A stretch of DNA of 64,000 bases from Coenobita brevimanus (lineage: Eukaryota > Arthropoda > Malacostraca > Decapoda > Coenobitidae): the NCBI GenBank assembly GCA_032717465.1, contig CM064732.1, forward strand, positions 32,773,138 through 32,837,137. Direction: 5' to 3'. Position numbers and translations under genes: made by a program. Shown one piece after another: positions 1 through 10,593 of the stretch; position 1 is the stretch's first letter, and the number at the start of each line of letters is the position of its first letter. The notes below the pieces were generated by a model, which had not been told where the DNA came from, ran no database searches, and saw nothing but the letters and a program-made list of their open reading frames with translations.

Positions 1-406
1 GTTCATCTTTTGAGATATGTTCCCAACAACATTCATTCGCTTATTTCCTTTCACGGTTTGTTTCAGTGAGTATAGTTTTATACATAACAGTAAAAAAAAA
101 TGAGACTGAATGCTGATGATGGAGTTTCAGCGATCCTCTGAGCAGCGTACCCAGTGATTCCAATTCTTTCCTGCATTACATTCACCAACTGTCGTTGTTC
201 CTGAGCAGACTGGGTAGTAGCCATTCTCCATTTTTCACAGCTGCTGCTGTTTTGTCATCTGATGATTCTTCTTAATCTTCACTGGTAGTTTCTTCGGGAA
301 CAACAAACCCTTCATCACTGATATCTTCATGACACTCATCTTCTGAATCAGAAGCTTCTATCATGCTTCGTATTTCACCACCAGTTGTAATTCTTTGTCT
401 AGCCAT
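1..406 (-). pseudogene. piggyBac-like transposase, N-terminal fragment
   Basis: The minus-strand ATG at 406-404 opens MARQRITTGGEIRSMIEASD, followed by an acidic stretch (SEDE, DEGFVVPEE), typical of the N-terminal region of piggyBac-family DDE transposases. An in-frame TAA at 274-272 breaks it. Reading on, the segment around 130-60 gives TPSSAFSLIFFF and then KTILTETNRERK, which matches the start of the piggyBac core, where a short hydrophobic box precedes an ETNR-like motif. A poly(A)/poly(T) slip near 95-103 probably shifts the frame. The catalytic Asp residues lie beyond the window. At least one stop is present, so this is a remnant. A second, independent piggyBac remnant lies at 36573-38057. 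Confidence 0.6.
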
Positions 407-1093
407 GGTTGTGGCAAAGACAATGCCAATTTCTGCTGGAACTTTGCGTCATTGGAAAATTCTGTATGTGGCACCACACACCAGCTCTTATTGAAATCTA
501 TTCACGGACTGCCGCCCTTCTTGTTGCCATGAAACTTTACCATTCAAGATGGGTCACAGAGTACATACCCACAAATGCATACGACACCTTGTCTTGCAAA
601 TAATGACATTTTACATTAAAATGACGACATGACACCTCGGCCCACACATGGATGCTACGGCTTCTCACATTCACACACCCAAGCCAACATTGTATGTATG
701 TATGCATGTAGGGTAAGTATGGGTATGTGTATATTTGAATGTACACGTGTGAGTATGTGTGTGCATGTTGTGTGTGTGCGTGAATAGGTGCATGAATTTG
801 ATGTGGATGTAAACTCGCACGAATTTTCGAAGCAATTTAACATGATTATGAAGAGAAAATGTGGATAAAAGCACTGGGGTCAGTTTGATCGCAGTCATGC
901 AGAAATGTCTCAACATCGGAAATCTGTTAAACAAATATAGTAAAAAAATACTTGATACTTCGCAAGATAATGCTCCACGCAATAATGTTAAAAGTCGCTG
1001 AAGGCAAAGGTACTTTTGAAAGAAGATGCAAAATATTATGAGAAAAACAATATCTTTGGGTCAAACTGACCTTGCCATGCATCTACGGGTTAA
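1..1093 (-). mobile_element. piggyBac-like transposon, 5' part, cut by window edge
   Basis: Reading the minus strand from 1093, a TTAA (1090-1093) is followed by CCCGTAGATGCATGG, the layout of a piggyBac-family terminal repeat next to its TTAA target. About 680 bases of leader follow, then a start codon at 406 and the N-terminal part of a piggyBac-like transposase running off the left edge. The leader (407-1089) contains TG/TATG-rich simple sequence near 690-790 and no other gene. The TTAA end is inferred from a single terminus, because the partner end lies outside the window. Known for the family: piggyBac elements target TTAA and duplicate it. The inferred part is that this TTAA belongs to this transposase. 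Confidence 0.5.
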
Positions 1094-2071
1094 TATCACA
1101 GTTGGTTATACAGGAATCACAATGGTATTGTGATAGAATAAGGTCTCGTTATTACTAAAATGATAATGTTCACATAATTAGTTGGGTGCCCAGGTATCTT
1201 CATACAAATCAACACTCATTAGTAGAGGTGGAGTGGGCCATGGTTTGCCCATTTCTCCATAGTTTCACTAAAATTTTTTCCAGTTTCAGAGTCAGGTTGC
1301 ATTTTCTTCTCGTCACTCACATTTAACAAGTTTCACTGTTTTCGCATTTAACAAGCTTCACTGTTTTACTTCTTCCATGCTGTAACCTAATTTCATGGAG
1401 ATTTTTTTTTTTTTTACACATTAATGGACAAGAATAGCTGTGAATACAAAAATAAAAGAGTATGAATGTAAAATGAGTGCTTTAAAAAAGTGTGATGAAG
1501 GAAAGTGAGATATACATGGACTATAGCATTTTCACAAGGAATAGGAATGATGAGGAAGATACTAAAACACCGGACAAAGATGAACGGTTTGAACAACTGA
1601 CAAACACGAATGGAAGAAATCTAACGGGACAAAAACTACAGACATATGGTCGTGAGATAGGAGAAAGAATTCAGGGTACAGAATTGCAGTATAAAGGTAG
1701 TCACTGTGAGGTAGACGGAAGGGAATTAGTTGGAAGAGATCAAGGATGACTGTAGTATGAACAGGAATACGGACCATAATGGTCGTGGAAAAGAAGGTAG
1801 CTTCTAGTACAGAAATTCTAGACATGACAAAGAAAAAAAAGAAGTTAACAAGTGCTCGTGGGCCCTATGGGCTCTCTTGCACTTGCTCCTGCGGAGGGCT
1901 CTCGTGCTGTGCACTCGCTTCCTCGTGCTTTGCACTCGTTTCCTCGCGCTTCGTGCGTGCGTTGCGATCATTTCAGGTAATCCGAGTCACGTGTATGTGC
2001 TGTTCTAGTCTAACGTTGTCACTATCGGCCATCAAGGCCACATCGAACCGCCCATGATGGTCCGTTTATGT
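1094..2071. other. unassigned sequence
   Basis: I recognise no gene here. An 85-residue open frame at 1492-1749 (+) is charged and repeat-free but resembles nothing I know. From about 1850 to 1960 the plus strand repeats a CTCGTGC/CGCTTCCTCG motif several times, a short degenerate minisatellite. The block ends at the poly(T) that is the poly(A) tail of the neighbouring minus-strand LINE. Confidence 0.4.
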
Positions 2072-2154
2072 GTTTTTTTTTTTTTTTTTATAAATAACAG
2101 AACAGAGTAAGGAAAAACAAATGGGTAAAAAAAAAAAATAATCCATACACCAGA

Positions 2155-3240
2155 TTACTGGTGTCCTCTGTTCATAAAATATCTGTAACAGTTAGACTTG
2201 AACAGTTGGGGGTTGAAATTTGAAGGAAAACAACTCTGGGGAAGCGAGTTCCAGAGAGATGCAGTTCGGGGAATGAAAGAATTCTGATAAGCAGAAGTTC
2301 TGCAATATGGTTGAGTGACATTCCAGTCATGAGCGCTACCAGATGCCCGTGTAGCACGAGGGAAGGCATGGAGAGGTGGCACCATGGACGCAACTTTGTC
2401 TGAGCATTTGCCAAAAAAATATCTGTAAAATAATGCAAGGGAGGCAACATTCCTTCTTATATGCAGGGGAGGTAGTTTATATGTAATGGCAGGGTTGTTT
2501 ATGTCTTAATGCAACCTCTCTACAACTATTCCACAAGGGTGAGCAATATTCAAGCTGAGAGCGCACATGACTCTTATAAATTATAGCTAACTGCTCATTG
2601 GCGAAGAAGTTACGGACTCTGTACAATAATCCAAGTTTCTTTGAGGCGGTTTTAGCAAGTGATCTGACATGAGAGGTCCAGCTGAGGGCAATGTTAAGTG
2701 AGACACCAAGAATTTCAGTACTTTTGGAGATGGGAATATTAGTAGCATTGAAGGTAATGTACGAATCTGGCAATTTCTGTCTATTAGTAAACTGTATATA
2801 TTTAGTTTTACTAGCGTTAAAAGAGACAAGGTTGTTTTGTCCCCATTCACTGATTGTAGATAGATCTTGATTTATGGAGATGGCTGTACTGAGTTGAGAG
2901 GTAGAGATATTAGACTTTGTAAATGGATGTCTGAGTGTGAATGAACTATGTAGTGTTGAGTCATCTGCATATGAGTGAATGGGATTGTGAGTGACAGATA
3001 AGAGATCATTAATAAGAACCAGAAATAGGGTTGGCGCCAGAACTGATCCCTGCGGCACGCCGGCGTTAATTGAGTGGAAATTCGAATATACATCATCTAC
3101 TTTTACTCTTATTTTCCTGTCACTAAGATAAGAAGAAATCAAAGGAACAAAAGACATTAGTCCATAGCAAGGGAGTTTGGACAGCAGGAACGGTGCCATA
3201 CTCTGTCGAAAGCTTTAGAGATATCAAGAGATACTGCATG
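2155..3240 (-). pseudogene. LINE reverse transcriptase, C-terminal half
   Basis: This continues the upstream RT in new frames. From 3199 it reads GVPQGSVLAPTLFLVLINDL (block 4) and YADDSTLH, the catalytic YADD box, then a thumb region with LEYCSPLWN. That frame ends at 2477. The true C-terminus resumes in another frame at 2385-2155 with the motif SFIPRTASLWNSLP, which usually closes Jockey/CR1-type proteins, ending at a TAG before the 3' UTR. In all there are three frameshifts across RT (about 3240, 3195, and between 2385 and 2480). Catalytic residues are intact but the gene is dead. Confidence 0.85.
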
Positions 3241-4265
3241 AGTTCTCCAAAAAGATCAATTGATTGATGGATGGTATGAGTTAAGACATTGAGTATGTCA
3301 ATGGTGGATCTTTCGTGGCGAAAACCGTATTGTCTATCACCAATTAAGTTGTTGGATTCAAGATGTTTAACAATATGCTTATTAATTAAAGTTTCAAATA
3401 CCTTACCAAGAGAAGATGTGACAGCTATTGGTCTGTAATTGGAGGGGTCAGACGAACTTCCTCTCTTCGGAACTGGGTGGATATTGCCTTCTTTCCATGA
3501 ATTTGGGAATAAAGAAGTACGTATGCATAGTCTGAATAATTTAGCTAGGACAGAGGCAAGTTCAGGGGAACACTTTTTCAAAACAATTGGCGGAATTCCA
3601 TCTGGGCCTGGAGCTTTGTTGGTAGGTAAATTGTCTAGGATGGATTTTACGTATCTTGTCTGTATTTTAAGTGGGGCAATTTCGGGAGAATCCAGTACTG
3701 AGACATTCTGGCTGGTATCATCTATGGTAGAGTTTCTTGCAAACGTACTAGCAAAGATATCTGCTTTCCCACGTGGGTCATTTGTAATATTGCCATCTGA
3801 AGATTTTAGTGGGAGGATGGAAGATGACTTGTTAAAGTTATTACTGAAAGAATTAAGAGTTGACCAGAATATTCTATTGTCATTAGGGGTGTTAAGTAGT
3901 TTTGATGCTAGATTTTGAAGAAAGTTTGATTTAGATAGATTTAATACAGCTTTTGCATGATTTCTAGCAATTTTAAATTGGGAGAGTGATTCAGATGTTT
4001 TTGATTTTATGTAAGAGTTATATGCTAATGACTTTTGGGCTGTTGCTCTGGCACAATTGCCATCAAACCATTTTGGAGAGTTTGATCTTTTAGTGAACTG
4101 TTGACTTGGTATGAATGAATCCATACCAGCTAGTATTAAGTCGCAAATGTGGGACTGGGTAGAATTGGGATCACTAGAGAAGAAAGACTGCCATGGAACA
4201 TCAGCAAGATAATTTCTAAATCCATCCCAGTCTGCCCTGTCAAAGTGTTCTAGTATAACAGTCAC
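3241..4265 (-). pseudogene. LINE reverse transcriptase, N-terminal half
   Basis: A 340-residue open frame with the first RT motifs of a Jockey-superfamily LINE: NKAPGPDGIPPIVLKK (block 0), NYRPIAVTSSLGKVFE (block 1) and QYGFRHERST (block 2). The preceding 200 residues are the linker normally found between endonuclease and RT. The frame is lost near 3240. The next RT motif with the first catalytic Asp, DISKAFDRVW, is readable between about 3240 and 3200 but in another frame. A second shift near 3195 moves to the frame of the C-terminal half, so the protein cannot be made as written. Confidence 0.85.
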
Positions 4266-4284
4266 TTGGATTTTTTGCAGCTAA

Positions 4285-4386
4285 CCAACTGATCGTGTTA
4301 TATGCAGCTTCGGGAATGGAACCCAAGTTGTCTGCATGCAAGTCCGAGATATTAACCACTCAGCCATGGCAACCGACCGGGCGCCG
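4285..4386 (-). repeat. tRNA-derived SINE head
   Basis: The minus strand reads a pol III box A-like TGGCTGAGTGGTTAA, then CGGACTTGCATGCAGA where an anticodon arm would be, then a box B-like GGGTTCCATTCCC about 30 bases later. The spacing and order match a tRNA-derived SINE 5' region. It is not a functional tRNA, because the acceptor stem does not close and the arms are degenerate. It lies directly beside the broken 5' end of the LINE. Confidence 0.6.
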
Positions 4387-5290
4387 AAAGCGGCGTTTTT
4401 TAGTCAAACTTTGATCGCTCATTAAATATAGGAAAAGTTTTTCAATCATGATGGGACCAAGTTTGTTCACATCAGCGAATTGTTTGTGATTTTTGTGCCA
4501 ATTTTGGTGCGATTTGAATGTGTAGTTTCGGCTGCCCAAAATACACACACACACAGACACACGGCTACTGCTATAGCATATTAGAAGTTAGTGTGAGCCA
4601 TTGCAAAACTAAGCAGAGATCTGACATTGAAAAAAAGTCAATGGCAACATGATAACTGATAAATTCTCTACTTGTAACATAAATTATTGGAAGGTGATAT
4701 ACAGTTTTTCCGTAATAACATTAATCTGATCTTTTCACTAAGACATTCAAAACTTTGTACAATTCTAGACATTTCATTCATATATGTACAAATAGTACCT
4801 AGTAAAAGAGATGACGCCCTCCACTAACGCTGCTTCCTCCTGGGGTTTTACCATTTGTCCCCTGGGAGGAGAACCCCAACTCTATCCCTATCACCCAGAG
4901 TTGAACCAAGGACATCTAGTGCCAGGAAGGCTTCACATTATCTTACTTATCAAAGGAATCCGGATTAATGTTCACATCAGCTAAGTGGTCCTGACAGCTG
5001 GGGCAACAGACACAAGCAACAGTGGGACACGTTGCTCAGCGAAGCTTTTGTCTGTAATCATTAACAGGTAGAGTAGGTGATGAAGGGGTAGCAAGGGCAG
5101 GAGGATGAGAAGTTTTGGTATTAATATGTTATGACAATATGTGGTAGTTAATATCGATGAACGTAGCCGAGGAGTTAGATTAGATGGACAGAGATTGTAG
5201 GTGTATCGTGATGGATGACTGCACCTGTATCATCAGTGGAGTGTGTGGGCCGCTGCAATTAAAATGGCACGTCGTCAGGTAGGGTAAAAG
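4387..5290. other. unassigned sequence
   Basis: No gene recognised. It contains a short (CA)n at 4545-4562 and a box B-like fragment at about 4895-4910 without a convincing box A. Confidence 0.4.
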
Positions 5291-5293
5291 GGT

Positions 5294-5294
<1 letters not shown>

Positions 5295-5351
<57 letters not shown>

Positions 5352-5374
5352 TTGCACTCTGATGTATTCTTATA

Positions 5375-5471
<97 letters not shown>
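5295..5471. repeat. compound microsatellite (CT)n-(TA)n-(GATA)n
   Basis: (CT)n at 5295-5349, (TA)n at about 5373-5439, then (GATA)n at 5441-5471. This block sits just left of the foldback at 5485-5835. Confidence 0.95.
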
Positions 5472-5472
<1 letters not shown>

Positions 5473-5484
5473 TTGTTGACGCAG

Positions 5485-5579
5485 TTTTTTACCTAAATGC
5501 ATAATGTGTGATCTTTTATATACTGAAAAATGGTACCAAAGGCCAATCAGTTCCAAAAGTTTATTGCATCATATATATA

Positions 5580-5649
<70 letters not shown>

Positions 5650-5664
5650 GAGAGACAGAGAGAG

Positions 5665-5731
<67 letters not shown>

Positions 5732-5835
5732 TGTATATGATGCAATAAGCTTTTGGAATTGATTATCCTTTGGTACCATTTTCCAGCATATAAAAGATCA
5801 CACACTTGTTATTCATTTAGAAAAAAAAAAAAAAA
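5485..5835. repeat. inverted repeat (foldback) with microsatellite loop
   Basis: The left arm (about 5485-5575) and right arm (about 5737-5835) are reverse complements over roughly 75-90 bases with few mismatches. Shared blocks include TGTGATCTTTTATAT, AATGGTACCAAAGG, TTCCAAAAG and TATTGCATCATATA. The loop is (TA)n-(GA)n-(TA)n. The outer ends run into poly(T)/poly(A). This is a foldback or MITE-like unit, or an inverted duplication. No coding content is seen. Confidence 0.85.
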
Positions 5836-5839
5836 AAAG

Positions 5840-6620
5840 CTACAGCTAAGAAACACTTTTTTCCCCTGCTAGTTATTGCTGACGGGCTTCACTTGCCCGC
5901 TTCCATTCTGACCTTCAGTTGGATAAATCTATAACAACCTAGTTACTGCAGTCATAGAAAAGCTATTATCATCTGTTTGAAACCGATGTATATAACGGTA
6001 TACAAAAACAATTGACTAATGCCCCATCTGATTCAGGGAGTTAAGCCTTGAAGTATGAGTTCATGGCTATGAGGGGAAGGGTAAGGGAACGTTCACACGT
6101 GCTCTCGAACGTATGTTGGCAACACGGCAGGCAACATGTTCGGGAACATATTTGCAGCAGTATTTGGACAGCTGTATGCAGACATGTTTCAGTGTAGCTT
6201 CGAACACTGGCAGAAGAGGCAATGGGATAAGTGTTACCATACCAGACAGCTGAGACTTCATCATGATGTTGCCAACATGATCTGGAATCTGGTGTTCCCA
6301 ACGTGTTTGCAGCACGTTCGTTATAGTGTTGCATACGTGTTGCCAGCACTTGTTCGAGCACATGTATGGACGCACCCCAAGGGAAGAGGAGGAGACTGGG
6401 ATGAGAGAAGGGCGAAGAAAGTGGAGGAGAGAACGGGGATGGGAGGCATACATGCAATTAGGCCACAAACCACAGACAAATAGCTATAAATATATAATCA
6501 TTGGTGCGAGGCAGGAAAATACAAGAGTACACAGGAGAAAGCGAGGTTTTAAAGTTAGGTTCCAAACAACGGTAACTGTCTTCTTCTTTAATTTATTATA
6601 AGAGGGAGAGCAGGATAATT
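5840..6620. other. unassigned sequence with a possible palindromic element
   Basis: Between 6087 and 6370 the two ends share, in inverted orientation, CGAAC-TG-TGGCAACACG-like blocks (left near 6107-6127, right near 6335-6360) and internal GGCAACATG/GCCAACATG words. This may be a degraded MITE starting near GGAACGTTCACACG at 6087. The open frames across it on both strands look spurious. Confidence 0.3.
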
Positions 6621-6624
<4 letters not shown>

Positions 6625-6669
<45 letters not shown>

Positions 6670-6670
6670 G

Positions 6671-6735
<65 letters not shown>
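6625..6735. repeat. (GA)n and (TA)n microsatellites
   Basis: (GA)n at 6625-6661 and (TA)n at about 6676-6733, directly abutting the left LTR boundary at 6739. Confidence 0.95.
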
Positions 6736-6737
<2 letters not shown>

Positions 6738-6738
6738 A

Positions 6739-8257
6739 TGGTAGGTGTTTTTAAGGTCGGCTTCTTGTCCTAGAAACACCTATTGTATAGCGGGGTCCTT
6801 TTCCTAGGCCGGAGCTAGCATACACCACGAGAGGAACAGGGCATACAAACTCTGGGCAATACTTTACACTTATATTACTATAGTCTCCAGAACAATACAA
6901 ACAGGAGTACACAATACACTAAACAATATGAGGGCGTGTTAAAACTCAGACTGGTGGATATGGTATATGTAGCTCGCAGGATACTTCCGGTCACGAGTAT
7001 GTAGGACAGACACTGTGTGATAGATGAGCTGGATTTATACACAGTTTTGGTCTAGAGCTGCGTATCTCACAATACTGGTATTAGTGTCCCGTTGTACACC
7101 GAGTAATGGTAGAGCACTAAATCAGACATGGTATATTGGCAGGTATGCACTGTTTCAGGTGTCACTACTAGAACACTGCCTTCAGCACTCACGGTGTTAG
7201 CTGTACGGGCACTATATTCACACCCATTGGAGCAGTCACTGTTTTGCGGGAGAAGGGCGAGGGCTCTGGTTGGGCAGAGTGGGCCCGGGGACTCACAGGT
7301 GTTGGCCAGGTGTCGGCAGAATCCCATCAGGTGTCCCTTCCTTCTAGGGCCACAGGACTATCTGCAGAGACGTCGTTGCCCATCGTGGATTGTGGACGGG
7401 CGTGGTGAAGGGCCCCCCACTGGTGGGACTGGGCAAGAGAGACTGGTCCTTTGGGCTGGGGCCGAACACATCGAGTAGGCACTCCTGTTGGCGCCTGCCT
7501 TGGGAAGAAGTTGCTGTCACCTGGGACTTGAGAGGTCGTGCCCTGGGGATCTGGGGGCTCCGTCGAGGGTCCGTCATTTGCAGCCTCTCTCCCATCGGGT
7601 CGCCATCACTGCAAGACCATGGGTGAAGTGCGGCTACTTGCCATCACCTGTCCCCCTTGGGTGCTGACTGGATGGCGTGAACTCCCAGAGACAACACAGG
7701 GCCTTTCCACAAGTCCTCTTGGCAGAGATTCCCCTTCTGGGGGCTGCCTCTGTTGGGACAGCTGGAAGGCTGTCACTCATGTCATGCTCCTTGAGGCAAC
7801 TGCAGGAGAGGGGGCATACCACTCTCTCCCCGAGTGCAGCTGCAGGCCATCACTGGTTCTGCAGGAGGAGGGGGGGTGACCAGCACTGGATCAGCTACAG
7901 GCCATCTCCAATTTGGCGTGGCTACAGGCCGTCGCTTTTAATGTGCGGCTATAGGCCGTCACGGTCTTGGCACAGCTACAGGCCGTTGCTGTATCTGAAC
8001 GGCTACAGACCATCACTGGGTTGCTACCAGGAACTGATTTTTCGGCTCCCCCTCAATCCTGACGAAGGCTGGCTTGGCAGGAGGGTAACATACCAAGACT
8101 GCGGTGTTTGTGCCAGGCATGCTTCATGGAATAAGGGCTCACGGCCTTATGGGACATATACCCATACTGCACAGGTGGTATGTGCGCCCTCGAAACCCCT
8201 CCATAGTTGCCTCGTGGGGGTGTTGTTGTGTCCCCAGTTGCCACAGCTGGTATTTCA
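6739..8257 (-). repeat. 3' LTR
   Basis: Direct copy of 10594-12458, about 1.52 kb, easily aligned by eye, for example CTAGGCCGGAGCTAG and ACACCACGAGAGGAACAGGG. It is shorter than the 5' LTR mainly because the internal CTACAGGCC minisatellite (about 7880-8030 here) has fewer units. The many open frames across it (e.g. 7128-7478, 7677-8312) are by-products of GC-rich repeat sequence. Confidence 0.75.
7880..8030. repeat. minisatellite in 3' LTR (GGCTACAGGCC)
   Basis: Five degenerate units of about 30 bp built around GGCTACAGGCCRTC. The same repeat is expanded in the 5' LTR. Confidence 0.8.
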
Positions 8258-9985
8258 CCACTGTCTTGGTGGGAAAAGTCACGCTCCTGTGGCTGAAAGT
8301 AGTAGGTCTTGATAGTAGTGGTACTGTGGGCTGGTGTCAGGTGCTGGAGGAGGGTGGTCCATTGTGAGGTGGCTAGGTTTTGGTCGTGGTGAGGGGTGCA
8401 GGTGATGTAGAGGGTGGAGGCTTGGGATGCTGTATGGAGGAGTTGAAGGTGATGGGGCCCATGGATGTGCTGCTTCCTGCTGTAGGTCAGGGCCCTGGTG
8501 GTGCATCATATCCTTATGGCTGGAGGTGGTTGGTGTTCAGAGGACCTCATCTGAATGCTGGCAACTGGTGAGGTGGTGGAGGTTTTATTTGGTTGCCGAG
8601 GATAGGTGCAGGTGTTTTCCCCAGGGATAGGCGTGGATGGACATTTCCATTGGGCCTGGTGTACTATGAGGGTGATGGGGGTTGTATTAGGGGTGTGGAG
8701 GGTGGGGGTGCTATGATCTAGTGGTGGAGGTGAGGTGGGAGGAGTAGGGAAGGGGATGGTGGAGTATCTGGCTGGTGGGCATGAGAGACGGCCAGAGTGG
8801 GTGATGGTTGTTTTTAGGGTGGGTGTAGGTGGTGAGGGGGAAATGCAGCCTTGTGGTGCTGACCGGGTGTTTGGTGATGGGGTGGCGTAGGTGGTGGCAG
8901 GGGGCTGTACTCGTGGTGTTGGGTGGGCGGTGGGTGTGGAGTGAGGGGATGGTGTGGGTGTGGGGGTGGTGGCAGGTGGTGTGTAGTGCTGGCCGTGGTG
9001 GAGTGGTTGGGGTGGATTTGGGGCCCCCTGGTTGGGTGGTTGTGTTGGCGGCGGTGGTGGGGTGGCAGGAGCTGTGGTACGGGGTGTGGCGAGTGGTGTG
9101 TAGCGTCAGAGATGTGGTGAGGCCGTGGGTGGGTGTGGAATCTCTTGGTTGTGTGGCTGGGCATGCGGTGGTGATGTGGCGGTGGGCGGTAAGGCATCCG
9201 GTGAGGTTGTTGGAGATGAGTTGGGGGTCTGTGGGAATGGTGAGGTTGAGGGTGGGGTGGGGGAGGTGACCATCGAAAGGGAGGTGGGTGAGGGGGAGGA
9301 GGAGGAGGGTATGCTGGAGCAGGCATATGAGTTAGTCATGTTGGCGGGGAAGTTGAGTGGTGGTGTAGTGTGCTAGGTGGGAGACAGCGCGTGGCGTGGC
9401 CAGGAGGCGGCATGTGAGGTGGGTGGTGAGGGGTGATAAGAGGGAGACAGTAGACAGGAGGAGATGGTTTCAGGAGGTAGCTTAGGGGAGGATAAGGTAT
9501 GGGTTTTGGTGGGCCTGGTTAGGTGGAGGCAGGCTTTGTGCTGAGGGAAAACAGAACAGGAGGAGGCGATAGTAGTGGGGAGAGTGGTGTGTGGAAGAGC
9601 GGGAAGGTTAGCGATAGGAGAGGGTAAAGTAGAAGATATAGTGGGAGGTGAGTAAAATGAGGCATTCAGTTTCAGGCGATGTTTTTGTGAGATGGCTCCC
9701 ACCAACATGGGAAGGTGTGGGGGCGATGTGGGGCATCTTCTCTGTCGAGCTCTGCCTCTTGTGCGCCTTTTTGTCAAGGTCTGCTTCCTTCAGCCTCAGA
9801 GTAGTCGGTGTATGAGGAATCATCCTCGGCACCTTCGTTGTTTGGTGAGGAGACTTGTAAGCGCTGGGCAGCTTTTAGCTGCTCACGGATGTCGTGGATG
9901 GGGCATCTGTGGCTGCAGGCAGGAAATTCCCACGGTTAGTGGAGATGATATTAGAAAGGATTGCGTGGGTGTGGGGCGTTGTCCT
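8258..9985 (-). repeat. LTR element interior, strand-asymmetric G/GT-rich block
   Basis: The plus strand is extremely G/GT-rich, so the minus strand gives long Pro/His/Thr/Ser frames, such as 8814-9326 with runs of PPP and HPH. These could be the eroded proline-rich tail of gag or simply low-complexity sequence. I see no zinc knuckle, protease or RT motif. Positions 9700-9860 read an acidic segment (EGAEDDSSYTDYSEAEGS) on the minus strand, possibly the gag C-terminal region. Confidence 0.5.
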
Positions 9986-9989
9986 CTTC

Positions 9990-10575
9990 ATGGGGAATTT
10001 ATTGACACACTGATGTGTTTTGGGGTTGGGTGGGTGGCTAGGAGGCATCTCATTAGCTGGATAACTTTATCCAGGTCTCCCGTTGGATCATGTAATATAA
10101 AATGTTCTTTGATGAAACTGGGGAGGGTCCTGAGGAGTATGTTAAATATAAGCTGTTCCTGGGTTGCTGCATCAGTCTCCGGTTATGCGGCAGCGACAAG
10201 TCGCCTGGTTTGGATGAGAGTGTCATCCAGGTTTCCATCGTAGGTTAAGCTATCAAGTTGTGAGAGTGCTACAACTCTTCCCAGGGAAGGTGTAATGGCT
10301 TGTATCACCATCTTGGTAAAATTCACGCATATCAGCTCGGGGACAACTTTAGGTGCGATGCTGGCCGCTGCTTTGCCCAAGAGTGGTAGGGTGACTGCTA
10401 TTTTTTGTCTGTCATCCTTGAACCCTATGTCTAGCAGCAGTTTGACTATGGATAGGTATGTTTGGATATCATATTGTTCCTGGTCGAATTTAGGTAACTG
10501 TACATGAGATTTTGTTACATTTTGCTGTTCTCCCTGTTTTGCTCCTACCTGTATTCTGCCTGGGTCAAGAACCAC
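9990..10575 (-). pseudogene. gag-like capsid remnant
   Basis: From 10575 the minus strand reads about 130 residues with VQLPKFDQEQYDIQTYL, then LLLDIGFKDDRQKIAVTLPL and LLGKAAASIAP. This is the order seen at the start of Gypsy-type capsid domains (a KLPKFDG-like opening, then helices ending in a LPLLLxGKA-like motif). A TAA at 10185-10183 interrupts it. The same frame then continues with EQLIFNILLRTLPSFIKEHF and VIQLMRCLLATQP, consistent with the capsid C-terminal helices. There is no ATG at the start of the homology. It lies just downstream of the 5' LTR, as gag should. Confidence 0.55.
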
Positions 10576-10593
10576 TGCTGGCCACTAGTTTTA

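Larger units (their letters stand above)
2072..4268 (-). mobile_element. Jockey-like LINE, 5'-truncated
   Basis: A non-LTR retrotransposon on the minus strand. The coding remnant runs from 4265 down to 2155 and is followed by about 65 bases of 3' UTR and a poly(A) tail, seen as poly(T) at 2072-2089 on the plus strand. No endonuclease domain is present upstream, so the copy is 5'-truncated, as is usual for LINE insertions. The open frame opposite (3439-3918, +) is only the antisense of the RT domain. The Jockey assignment rests on motif style, not on alignment. Confidence 0.8.

Noticed and set aside
1492..1749. 85-residue charged frame
   Set aside because: No motif, no homologue recognised, and no second copy in the window.
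3439..3918. 159-residue plus-strand frame
   Set aside because: Antisense of the LINE reverse transcriptase, whose motifs are unmistakable on the minus strand.
4885..4925. Box B-like GGTTCAACTCTGG on the minus strand
   Set aside because: No box A at the right distance and no cloverleaf; not supported as a tRNA or SINE.
7128..8312. Several 80-210 residue plus-strand frames
   Set aside because: They lie in an LTR and its minisatellite, and are not conserved as frames in the other LTR.
8814..9326. 170-residue Pro/His-rich minus-strand frame
   Set aside because: Low-complexity product of G/GT-skewed sequence. It may descend from a gag tail but cannot be called a gene.
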